From Oscillatoria princeps RMCB-10 (GTDB lineage Bacteria; Cyanobacteriota; Cyanobacteriia; Cyanobacteriales; Oscillatoriaceae): 64,000 bases of DNA. This document shows positions 8,703 through 16,132 of this stretch, piece after piece. Where the stretch lies: contig JAHHHT010000004.1 in NCBI GenBank assembly GCA_019359235.1, positions 248,001-312,000 of the forward strand. The letters run 5' to 3'. A model generated the notes under the pieces. It saw nothing but the letters and a program-made list of their open reading frames with translations, had not been told where the DNA came from and did not search any database. Position 1 is the stretch's first letter. Every line of letters begins with the position of its first letter. The position numbers and the translations under genes were made by a program.

Positions 8703-9362
8703 ATGTTAAGCCAAATGGCTGCCAACAAATACGCGCTCGCCCTCCACACCACCAGCCCCCAACTGGGACTGGCGGTCAGCAACTTTGCCGGTGACTCCCG
8801 CTGCCAAACCTGGGACTTGGGGTGGGAACTTTCCACCCAGCTGCACCGACTTCTGGCTGAGTTTATGCTGCCGCAAACCTGGTCGGACTTGGCATTTATT
8901 GCCGCCGCCAAGGGTCCGGGAAGCTTCACCGGCACCCGCATCGGCGTCGTCACCGCCCGCACCCTCGCCCAGCAGCTGGAAATCCCCCTGTTTGCTATCT
9001 CTACCTTGGCCGCTGTGGCCCACTCGCAGCAGCTGGCACAAGCTCGCTCCGATAGCGCCCCTATCGCTGTCCAAATGCCGGCAATGCGCGGGCAGATATT
9101 TGCCGGGATCTATCAACCTTCCGGTGCCGGTGGATTAACCCCCGTTTTCCCAGATACCGCGCTGACGCCTGAGGCGTGGCAGCAAACCCTGGACAAGCTG
9201 GCCCATCCCTATCACCTGATTCGCGCTCAGTCGGGGTTGGCAAACGCTGCGAGTTTGCAGGAGCTCGCCTATCTGGACTGGCAGCAGGGGCTGCGCCCCC
9301 ACTGGTCAGAGGCGCTGCCGTTCTATGGCCAGCATCCGGTGGAGGGCGCTGCCGGTCAGTAG
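8703..9362 (+). CDS. tsaB: tRNA threonylcarbamoyladenosine biosynthesis protein TsaB
   Basis: 219 residues from ATG 8703 (MLSQMAANKYALALHTTSP); an upstream in-frame ATG at 8625 lies inside repeat-derived sequence and is rejected. TsaB is the inactive ASKHA-fold partner of TsaD in the complex that adds threonylcarbamoyl to A37 of ANN-decoding tRNAs. Family features are the N-terminal strand ALALHTTSPQLGLAV, WSDLAFIAAAKGPGSFTG and TRIGVVTARTLAQQL. The C-terminal half is less conserved, as is usual. Its only near neighbours are a kinase gene and the repeat array, so context adds nothing. Confidence 0.93.
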   Translation: MLSQMAANKYALALHTTSPQLGLAVSNFAGDSRCQTWDLGWELSTQLHRLLAEFMLPQTWSDLAFIAAAKGPGSFTGTRIGVVTARTLAQQLEIPLFAISTLAAVAHSQQLAQARSDSAPIAVQMPAMRGQIFAGIYQPSGAGGLTPVFPDTALTPEAWQQTLDKLAHPYHLIRAQSGLANAASLQELAYLDWQQGLRPHWSEALPFYGQHPVEGAAGQ

Positions 9363-9370
9363 TGCGATGG

Positions 9371-9547
9371 CCCGAAAAATAAAAAACGCCCTTGCGGGGC
9401 GTTGCCATCAGGGTGCATCTACTAAACATCACTATAGCGCCGGGGGTAGGGGGTGTCACCCCCCACAAGCCCCCGATTTAGAAATTTCATCAAATCTTTA
9501 TCAAAGATTAAAGAATACTTCACAGTCGGTCTGCGGTGGGACTGGGG
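9371..9547. repeat. Tandem ~175-bp repeat, unit 1
   Basis: First of three head-to-tail units. Each unit holds four conserved blocks: GAAAAATAAAAAACGCCC with a hairpin; CATCAGGGTGCATCTA; a GGGGTAGGGGGTGTCACCCCC block; and a downstream block ACTTCACAGTCGGTCTGCGG. Units 1 and 2 are closest to each other, and unit 3 has diverged in its right half. Confidence 0.9.
9375..9403 (-). terminator. Intrinsic terminator in repeat unit 1 (minus strand)
   Basis: Read on the minus strand: AACGCCCC-GCA-AGGGCGTT followed by TTTTATTTTTC, a textbook GC hairpin with a U-run. It would end a short minus-strand RNA containing GATGCACCCTGATGGC. Confidence 0.75.
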
Positions 9548-9720
9548 CCCGAAAAATAAAAAACGCCCTTGCGGGGCGTTGCCATCAGGGTGCATCTAAT
9601 ACACCTAACTATAACGCGAGGGGTAGGGGGTGACACCCCCTATGACCCCCGATTGAGAAACTTCATCAAATCTTTATCTAATTTTAAAGAAAACTTCACA
9701 GTCGGTCTGCGGCGGGACTT
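9548..9720. repeat. Tandem ~175-bp repeat, unit 2
   Basis: Second unit, 177 bp after unit 1 and with the same block order. The GGGGGTGACACCCCC block is inverted in centre (GTGACAC here, GTGTCAC in unit 1) yet keeps its pairing potential, which argues for selection on structure. Confidence 0.9.
9552..9580 (-). terminator. Intrinsic terminator in repeat unit 2 (minus strand)
   Basis: Same hairpin and U-run as in unit 1, base for base. Confidence 0.75.
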
Positions 9721-9895
9721 GGGCCCAAATAAAAAACGCCCTTGCGGGGCGTTGCCATCAGGGTGCATCTACTGCATATAACTCTAGCGCGTGGGGTGCT
9801 GGGTGTCACCCCCCAGTGACCCCCGATTTGGGAATTTCAGCCAATCTTAAGGAAAATTTTATATTCGGGGGAGGCCGGCGCTGTCCCTGACGCTG
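9721..9895. repeat. Tandem ~175-bp repeat, unit 3 (diverged)
   Basis: Third unit. The terminator block and the CATCAGGGTGCATCTA block are unchanged. The spacer is different and the block GTGTCACCCCCC is kept. The right end has lost the CAGTCGGTCTGCGG motif. Confidence 0.8.
9725..9753 (-). terminator. Intrinsic terminator in repeat unit 3 (minus strand)
   Basis: Same AACGCCCC-GCA-AGGGCGTT hairpin followed by TTTTATTT on the minus strand. Confidence 0.7.
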
Positions 9896-9988
9896 TGACA
9901 TTTGAAAATCCGTCACAGGCTCGCACCACGGCTCCCCCGCCGGCTGGGATACTCAAAAGTAATGAAAAAACCCAAAACCCATTTGCGT

Positions 9989-10019
9989 CCCGCGCCTAAA
10001 GGTGCGGGATTTCTGTTTT
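9989..10019 (+). terminator. Intrinsic terminator-like hairpin (plus strand)
   Basis: CCCGCGCC-TAAA-GGTGCGGG (eight pairs, one G-U) followed by ATTTCTGTTTTG. It would stop plus-strand transcription coming from tsaB and the repeat array before the convergent permease gene. Short tandem repeats (CATTGGG, CCCCTAA) fill 10024-10115. Confidence 0.6.
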
Positions 10020-10120
10020 GTGGTATGGGGCATTGGGGATTGGGCATGGGGCATTGGGCATTGGTTGGAGTGCGACCTGAAACCTAACCCCCAACCCCTA
10101 ACCCCTAACCCCTAACATGG

Positions 10121-11188
10121 CTACCTTTGCAAACTGCGGGGGTCGAGGACATCGCGCAGGGCGTCGCCCAGCAGGTTAAATGCTAGCACGGTGAGGACAA
10201 TCAGGAGTGCCGGCGGCCAAACCAGCCAGGGCTGCAGCACCAGAATGGAAGCGTTGGTGGACAGGGAGAGCATGTTGCCCCAAGAGGGGTCAGGCTGCTG
10301 GATGCCCAGCCCAATCAAGCTGAGCACGGATTCAGATACGATAAACCCGGGCACCGATAGGGTTGCGGCGATAATGATGTATGTGGCTGTTTGGGGAAGG
10401 ACGTGACGGACGATGATGTAGAAGGGGTTAGCGCCCATCCCTCGCGCCGCTTGCACGAATTCCCGCTGTTTGATCGACAGCACTTCTCCCCGAATCACCC
10501 GCGCCAATCCAGCCCAGCGGATGAAAGAGTTGATCAGCACAATTAACATAAACCGCTGGGTGCTGGTTAGTCCTGGTGGCAGGACTGCGGCGAGGGAAAT
10601 CAGCAGGTAAATGTCGGGAATTGTCATCAGCACTTCCACTAGGCGCATCAAAACGGCGTCAGTCCAGCCGCCGAAATAGCCGGAAATTCCCCCGATCAGC
10701 AAGCCGAGGGGAAAGGAAATCAGAATGCCGACCAGACCGATGAACAGGCTGATGCGACCGCCGTGCAGCAGCCGGCTGAATTGGTCGCGGGCTTGCTCGT
10801 CTGTGCCTAAGATGTTTAATTTGCCAACACCGGCAGTTCCGAACAGGTGCCGGTCGAAGGGGAGAACGCCGAACAGTTTATAACTTGGCCCTTTAACAAA
10901 CAGGCGCACCGGCGAGGGTTTTTGCCGGTCTTGATTCAGCTTGCGATCTCCGGTTTCCAGCTCTACCGGTCCCTGGGTTGTGGGGTAGACGTGGGGTCCG
11001 ATAAATTCCCCTGCAGAGTTCTGCCAGTATATCGCCGTCGGCGGCAGCAGCGAGCCGTCGGGCTGAGAGTCGTAAGGGTCGTAAGGGGCAACAAAGTCAG
11101 CTGCTATCACCGCCAGATAGAAAATTAATAGCAACCCCGCTCCAAACCGAGCTAAGGGATTTTTTTTCAGCTTCTGCCACCAGTTCAT
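10121..11188 (-). CDS. Peptide ABC transporter permease, OppC/DppC family
   Basis: A 355-residue inner-membrane permease. It has the N-terminal OppC-type segment (NPLARFGAGLLLIFYLAVIAADF), a long periplasmic loop typical of cyanobacterial members (about 40-140), then FGTDEQARDQFSRLLHGGRISLFIG and five further membrane segments. The EAA loop reads FVQAARGMGANPFYIIVRH, the contact site for the ATPase subunit. It would work with an OppB-like permease, ATPases and a substrate-binding protein. None of those is next to it, which is common in cyanobacteria where opp genes are dispersed. The substrate is unknown. Confidence 0.92.
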   Translation of the reverse strand: MNWWQKLKKNPLARFGAGLLLIFYLAVIAADFVAPYDPYDSQPDGSLLPPTAIYWQNSAGEFIGPHVYPTTQGPVELETGDRKLNQDRQKPSPVRLFVKGPSYKLFGVLPFDRHLFGTAGVGKLNILGTDEQARDQFSRLLHGGRISLFIGLVGILISFPLGLLIGGISGYFGGWTDAVLMRLVEVLMTIPDIYLLISLAAVLPPGLTSTQRFMLIVLINSFIRWAGLARVIRGEVLSIKQREFVQAARGMGANPFYIIVRHVLPQTATYIIIAATLSVPGFIVSESVLSLIGLGIQQPDPSWGNMLSLSTNASILVLQPWLVWPPALLIVLTVLAFNLLGDALRDVLDPRSLQR

Positions 11189-11271
11189 AACAATTATTCG
11201 GAATAATTAAGGTTAATTTGTTATGAATTCAGAATTGACCGGGACAATTCTGAATTCTTCTTTTTGCCTTT

Positions 11272-12411
11272 TTAGGGGTTACTTTTTACTTCCCGATTGC
11301 TGTCAGGTTCCGAAGCCACTGGCACCACCGGCAGGCGGCTCTCACCGGCTAGGGGATTGTGGAAGAAGGAGCCGGTTTGGGGTGGCAGGGTTGGGTCGAG
11401 GATAATTTCCACGATACTTTTCACCACGCCGGTCAGGGGAATTGCCAGGATGACTCCCAACAGCCCTCCTACTTTAGCACCTAAGAGCAGGGAGGCAAAG
11501 ATAATCACCGGCGACAGGCCGGTCAAGTTGCCCATGATCCGGGGCGCGATTAAATTATCCTTCACCTGCTGCAGGGCGATCGCCACCGCCAGCACTTGCA
11601 GCGCCAGCCACCAGTTAATAAACGCCACAATAATGCTGACTGCTCCAATTCCTAAGGTAGCCCCCACAAAGGGAATGACTTCCATAACGCCGATAAACAC
11701 GGCAAACAGCAGGAAAAACGGCACCCGCAACCACCAGAACGCCACGGTCAGCGCGATGGCCATAAACAGTCCCAGAAGCAGCTGCCCGGAGACAAACCGC
11801 TGCAGGTTGCGCTGCAGAGACTCCGTGAGTCCGTCTCGGATTGTAGGGGAGAAAATGCCGGTCAGACTCCGCCAAACCCGTTCGCCATCCAGGAGCATGT
11901 AAAACGAGATCACCAGAATCAGTATCAAGTCCACAAACCAGTTAAAGGTGCCCACCACCAAGCCCACACCTCTAGCGGCAATGGCTTCTGCCTGGGCTTG
12001 CACCCGCACCAGCAGCTGCTGGGCGAGAATCCGGACATCAAACGGCAGGTTGTGTTCCGCACTCCAGGTTTGGAAGTTGGCCAGTTGCTGCTGTGCGGAC
12101 TGAACCAGGGACGGGAAATTTGCCGCAAGCTGCCGAGCTTGGTTAAATACCGGCGGCACTACCGTCAGGGCGACCAGGGCCACCACCAAGCCCGCCGCCA
12201 AATAGACGAGGCCGGCGGCGGCACCCCGAGGCAAGACCCGCTGCAGTCTGGCCACTGGGTAGTTTAGTAAAAAGGCAATCAGCCCAGCTGTAATCAGAAT
12301 GCTGAGCAGTTCGCCGACGTAGTTGAGCGCACTCAGCGCCGCCCAACCCGCCAAGAACACCAGCAACCAGGTTACCAGTAACTGTTGGACGGGTGAAAAA
12401 ACTTTATCCAT
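11272..12411 (-). CDS. AI-2E family (UPF0118) transporter
   Basis: 379 residues from ATG 12411 (MDKVFSPVQQLLVTW); a TTG just upstream at 12414 is less likely. It is a polytopic membrane protein of the AI-2E/TqsA/PerM family. N-terminal membrane segments are followed by a soluble region (about 70-150: FNQARQLAANFPSLVQSAQQQL), then FISFYMLLDGERVW-like and a C-terminal transmembrane bundle. The bundle includes the family motif IAPRIMGNLTGLSPVIIFASLLLG. Members export signalling molecules, ions or other solutes, and the substrate cannot be assigned. The start lies 83 bp upstream of, and on the same strand as, the OppC-like gene, so co-transcription is possible. Confidence 0.9.
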   Translation of the reverse strand: MDKVFSPVQQLLVTWLLVFLAGWAALSALNYVGELLSILITAGLIAFLLNYPVARLQRVLPRGAAAGLVYLAAGLVVALVALTVVPPVFNQARQLAANFPSLVQSAQQQLANFQTWSAEHNLPFDVRILAQQLLVRVQAQAEAIAARGVGLVVGTFNWFVDLILILVISFYMLLDGERVWRSLTGIFSPTIRDGLTESLQRNLQRFVSGQLLLGLFMAIALTVAFWWLRVPFFLLFAVFIGVMEVIPFVGATLGIGAVSIIVAFINWWLALQVLAVAIALQQVKDNLIAPRIMGNLTGLSPVIIFASLLLGAKVGGLLGVILAIPLTGVVKSIVEIILDPTLPPQTGSFFHNPLAGESRLPVVPVASEPDSNREVKSNP

Positions 12412-12566
12412 CAATCTTACATCTCAGTCGCAGCAGATTCAATAGCTGTTTTTCAATTGTAGGGGTTCCGGGCGGCGGGCTTCACTAAACACAGCAATCC
12501 ACAGCGAGAGTTCTGCCGAAGCCCTTGAGGGAATTAGCAAGTCCCCGCACCGGCGCTCATGCCGGC

Positions 12567-13406
12567 TCAGTTCTCGCCAGCCTGTTCGTGTTCGACGACG
12601 AACACATTAGAGTGGAGGTTGGCAATGATTTGTTTGCCGTGCTGCGTCAGATCCAGGTAATTGAGGCCATCTTGGATATAAGGATAAACCCCATTCCAGT
12701 AAAATTTGGGATAGTTTTTGCGCAGGTGGCCCGGGTGCTGGTAGCCCAAGTGTTTATTGGTGCCGGTTTCTTCAAATTCATAAAACAGGGCGCTGATTTT
12801 TTTCAGATAGCGCGGATCGCTGAGCTGCCCGATCAAATCGGCTGCCCGAACTAAACCGGGATAGTTGACCGTATCTTGATGGTCTTCCTTTGCCGGCACG
12901 GGAAAGCGGGTCAGTTCTATATTGCGCTTAATCACTTCTGAATCAATCAGTATGTGCCCTCCAAACCGCTCATCAATAAACAGTTTGGCCCGGTCTACGT
13001 GATAGGGAGTCAAGCCGGCATCTGAAGCTCCTGGCGGAAGCTGCACCATCACTCCGTCTTGACCTGTGGCGTACAGTCCGTTTTTGTCTTGCCGGCACAC
13101 CCCCTTCACATACCCAATATCGTGGCAAACCAGGGAAATAATGACGTGCAGCCAATCTTCGCAGGAAACCCCGCCCTCCCGGATCTGCTTTCCCCGCAAA
13201 ACCTCCTGCCCCACGAGGGCAACCAAAATGGTGTGCTCGACATTGTGATAGAGGGCGTCGCTGTTGGCAATATTTTCCAGAGCCATGCTCCCCGCCCAGG
13301 CAATGATATCTTCGTAGTCGGGCTTGTAGCCTCCGTAGGTGCGGCGGTAGCCGTCCCGAAGCCGGCCCACAAAGGCGTCTATCAGAATTTCAGTGGCGTT
13401 GAACAT
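12567..13406 (-). CDS. HD-domain metal-dependent phosphohydrolase family protein
   Basis: A 279-residue protein with an HD-type metal site: His54, Asn55 and His58 (YHNVEH), His87, and His95-Asp96 (VCHDIGY). The sequence resembles a cyanobacterial HD family often annotated only as metal-dependent phosphohydrolase; I see no GGDEF, EAL or GYP motif. The family hydrolyses phosphate esters or nucleotides, but no substrate is known for this type. It is a single gene on the minus strand, separated by more than 700 bp from the divergent efflux operon. Confidence 0.8.
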   Translation of the reverse strand: MFNATEILIDAFVGRLRDGYRRTYGGYKPDYEDIIAWAGSMALENIANSDALYHNVEHTILVALVGQEVLRGKQIREGGVSCEDWLHVIISLVCHDIGYVKGVCRQDKNGLYATGQDGVMVQLPPGASDAGLTPYHVDRAKLFIDERFGGHILIDSEVIKRNIELTRFPVPAKEDHQDTVNYPGLVRAADLIGQLSDPRYLKKISALFYEFEETGTNKHLGYQHPGHLRKNYPKFYWNGVYPYIQDGLNYLDLTQHGKQIIANLHSNVFVVEHEQAGEN

Positions 13407-14152
13407 AATTTGTTACTTGCTTGTCTGCGATGGGTTTGGGAAAGAGACGGGCGGCAGAGGCTCGTTATAAAAGCCGGACTTATAGCGTGTTTATAAACTA
13501 ATGATTATATCCATCAGGGGGTGAGCAACAGGGTTTCTCTTGCTGGCAGGGGGGGTGACTCGACATATAGCAGTTAGAAATGATTGGTGAGAGCCCTCTC
13601 TCTTTTCTTCCCTTGGCGCTCTAAGAAAGCGGGAAGCCGCTAGTGCGTCTATGGCGTCTTGGCGGTTTATTAAAAAAAAATCACAACTCAATTCTAACCG
13701 CTATATCTGCAGCAAGTAATTCTGGCTGATTCGAGCGCATGGGAGTCCCATCTCTCAAGGTCAGTTTTTGCGGAAAGCACCGGCAGGCAACGTTCCCACA
13801 GAACATGGGGATCGACGGGGGGCTCGGCTTGTTCCTGATGTATTTTAAAGTCCCGGGCTTCCGGATAACCACTGTCCCAGCCCCCCCACCAAGGGCCAGC
13901 CCCTTCCCCACCACCGGCGCTTGGGCCCAACCAACCTCTTTTCGTTCAGTCTTTACTGAACATTCAAAACGTGTTAAGATTTTTTATCGTAAACGTCCAC
14001 ACCGGCAGCGCCGGCTGGGACGAGGACAAGGGCTGGGACAGCGTGCTGGCGGGCTGGAGCGCTGTCAGGGCATAATATTAAAAAACAGAAATAATTCGTA
14101 ATATTTTCTGGCCCAAAAATAACATAAGTTAATAAAAGGCAGGAGGAGTGCG
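13407..14152. other. Intergenic region upstream of efflux operon
   Basis: Contains one complete TA-flanked miniature element (13568-13703). Weak ORFs on both strands (13681-13930 minus, 13739-14101 plus) have no recognisable motif and overlap each other. A strong ribosome binding site at 14141-14147 marks the right end. No promoter can be assigned with confidence. Confidence 0.5.
13568..13703. repeat. TAGC-ended miniature element, type C, with TA duplication
   Basis: A 136-bp element with terminal inverted repeats TAGCAGTTAGAA and (inverted) TAGCGGTTAGAA. It is flanked by TA on both sides (13566-13567 and 13704-13705). The interior carries GCGCTCTAAGAAAGCGGGAA, shared with 43686-43705, but not the AAACCCGG palindrome. 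It shares its ends with types A and B, so the same transposase probably moved all three. Confidence 0.75.
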
Positions 14153-15871
14153 GTGGCATACAGAGCTTTCACAGAAGCGGAGCCGGTGGAGTTGGTCGAG
14201 GTGCCGGCATTAGGCGTCAAAGCCCACGAGCCTGTAGAGTGGGCAGCAAAAGCACCGGCACCGGACACAGCAGACCCCGATGTCGGGACAGAGGCAGCAG
14301 AGCCAGAGCCAGAACCCCCACCGGCAGCGGAGGGCGACGAGAAGCCCCGTGGCTGGCTGTCAGGCGGGCGGGGCGTCATGCTGGGGCTGGCCCTTGGCGC
14401 TGCGGTAACAGCCGCTGGGATGCGCTTCATGCCTAATGCCAGCACCCCCCCAGCCGCCAAAACGCCGCCAGGAGCAGCCCTCGCGTCTGCCAAACCGGCA
14501 GCCAGTCAAACTGTCACCGTCGCTCCCGTCGAGACCGCCAGCGTGTCGCGCACCCTGTCCGCCACCGGCACCGTTTTTGCCCACGACTTGCTGCCGGTGC
14601 TCCCCAAAGCCACCGGCTTGCAAATCAAGCAAGTCCTGGCTGACGAAGGGGACTTGGTTCAAGAAGGACAGGCGATCGCTATCCTGGACGATTCCGTAAT
14701 CCAAACCCAAATCGACCAAGCCAAAGCCGGGGTAGAATCGGCAAGCTCCGGAGTTCAGCAAAAAGAAGCCGCTGTGGGCCAAGCTCAAGCCAGCTTGGAG
14801 CAAGCCCGAGCCAGCATCAGCGAAGCCCAAGCCAGCCTAATTCAAGAAGAAGCCGGTTTAACAGAAGCCGAAGCGGGCTCAGCCGAGGCGCGGGCGAACC
14901 TCGCCAGAGCCAAAGCCAACCTCGAACAAGCCCTCAGAGAGCGCGACCGGGCCCAACAGCTCGCAGATCAAGGAGCACTCAGCCGTCAAGAACTGGAAAC
15001 CCGCCTCACAGAAACTCAAAACGCTCAGGAAGCAGTCCGAGTCGCCGAAGCCAATATCAGTCGCGCCGAATCCCGGATTGCCAGCGCCCGAGCCAACATC
15101 GCTCGCGCCAAAGCCAAAGTCAGCAGCAGCGAAGCCAGTCTCAACAGCGCCAAAGCCAGTGTCAGAAGCGCCGAAGCCAATGTCAGCACCGCTTCAGCAG
15201 ATGTCCGCAATTCTTCTGCGCGAGTCAAACAGGTGGAAACCCAGCTCGAACAGACCAAAGTCCTCGCACCGGCTTCCGGGATTGTCGCCGAAAGAATCGC
15301 TCGCGTTGGGGATGTCACCGGCGGCGGGCAAAAACTGTTTTCCATTATCCGCAGCGGCAGGCTGGAACTGCACGCCGAGGTGCCTGAAACCCAGCTGCCC
15401 TCGGTGCGTCCCGGCGCAGCTGTCCGGATCTCCTCCGATGCCGACTCCCGCATCGAAGTGCAGGGCACAGTGCGGGAAATTGCCCCCACTGTCGATGCCA
15501 AAAATCGCATCGCTACCGTCAAAATCGACCTGCCGGCTAGCGATTTTCTCAAACCGGGCATGTTTCTGAGAGCCGCTATCACCACCGCAACCGCTCAAGG
15601 GCTGACTGTGCCGGCGAAAGCCGTTTTGCCGCAAGCGAATGGCAGCGCTATTGTTTACGTCCTTGACGCTGAAGACAAAGTGAAAGCCAAGCCGGTGGAA
15701 GTTGGGGAGGTTGTCGGCGGTGCCGGTGGGGATTTGAGCGCGGCCAAAGTGGAAATCAAAAGCGGTCTGACTTCCAGCGATCGCGTCGTGGTTGCCGGTG
15801 CCGGCTATCTCAAAGATGGCGACACGGTTAAAGTTGTTTCCGAGGGTGATGCCAAGCCCAGCTCCAAGTGA
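14153..15871 (+). CDS. RND efflux periplasmic adaptor (membrane fusion protein)
   Basis: 572 residues starting at GTG 14153, decided by the strong Shine-Dalgarno AGGAGGA at 14141-14147, five bases upstream. The first ~65 residues are acidic and Pro/Ala/Glu-rich, so probably cytoplasmic. A single membrane segment (about 73-92, VMLGLALGAAVTAAG) follows. There is no lipobox, unlike AcrA-type adaptors. Then come a barrel-sandwich half (TGTVFAHDLLPVLPK), a long Ala/Glu-rich coiled coil (about 180-375) with repeated EAQASL/ARAN heptads, the second sandwich half (LAPASGIVAERIARVGD), a beta-barrel domain and a membrane-proximal domain. It should link the RND pump encoded just downstream to a TolC-type outer-membrane channel, which is not encoded here. 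Confidence 0.92.
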   Translation: MAYRAFTEAEPVELVEVPALGVKAHEPVEWAAKAPAPDTADPDVGTEAAEPEPEPPPAAEGDEKPRGWLSGGRGVMLGLALGAAVTAAGMRFMPNASTPPAAKTPPGAALASAKPAASQTVTVAPVETASVSRTLSATGTVFAHDLLPVLPKATGLQIKQVLADEGDLVQEGQAIAILDDSVIQTQIDQAKAGVESASSGVQQKEAAVGQAQASLEQARASISEAQASLIQEEAGLTEAEAGSAEARANLARAKANLEQALRERDRAQQLADQGALSRQELETRLTETQNAQEAVRVAEANISRAESRIASARANIARAKAKVSSSEASLNSAKASVRSAEANVSTASADVRNSSARVKQVETQLEQTKVLAPASGIVAERIARVGDVTGGGQKLFSIIRSGRLELHAEVPETQLPSVRPGAAVRISSDADSRIEVQGTVREIAPTVDAKNRIATVKIDLPASDFLKPGMFLRAAITTATAQGLTVPAKAVLPQANGSAIVYVLDAEDKVKAKPVEVGEVVGGAGGDLSAAKVEIKSGLTSSDRVVVAGAGYLKDGDTVKVVSEGDAKPSSK

Positions 15872-15978
15872 TAGATGCCGGCATGGGGTATGGGGCATTG
15901 GGCATTGGGCATGGGGCATGGGGGAAAAGAATCAATCCCCAATCCCCAATACCAAATCCCAAACCCAAAACCAAAATC

Positions 15979-16073
15979 TAGAGCGGTTTTCCTATTAGTG
16001 AGGTAGTGAGAAACCCGGTTTCTTTAAGAAACCGGGTTTCTGGAACGTACTTCATCCAAGTGAAACCCGTTTA
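15979..16073. repeat. TAGC-ended miniature element, type B
   Basis: Lies between the adaptor and the pump genes. Left end TAGAGCGGTTTTCC (one base off TATAGCGG), centre AAACCCGGTTTC-TTTAA-GAAACCGGGTTTC, right half GTACTTCATCCAAGTGAAACCCG. CCAAAAT-type short repeats follow to 16130. Confidence 0.8.
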
Positions 16074-16132
16074 AAAATCCAAAATATGGGCCTCCAAAAT
16101 CCAAAATCCAAAATCTAAAATCCAAAATCCAA

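Noticed and set aside
9371-9895. CRISPR array
   Set aside because: Units are about 175 bp, with no 25-40 bp repeat/spacer pattern and no cas genes. No other CRISPR-like array was seen in the window.
9902-10087. 61-codon plus-strand frame after the tandem repeats
   Set aside because: It runs through an intrinsic terminator and a CATTGGGG short repeat tract.
13681-14101. Overlapping small frames on both strands between the HD gene and the efflux operon
   Set aside because: No recognised motif, poor start sites, mutually overlapping, and partly inside a miniature element.
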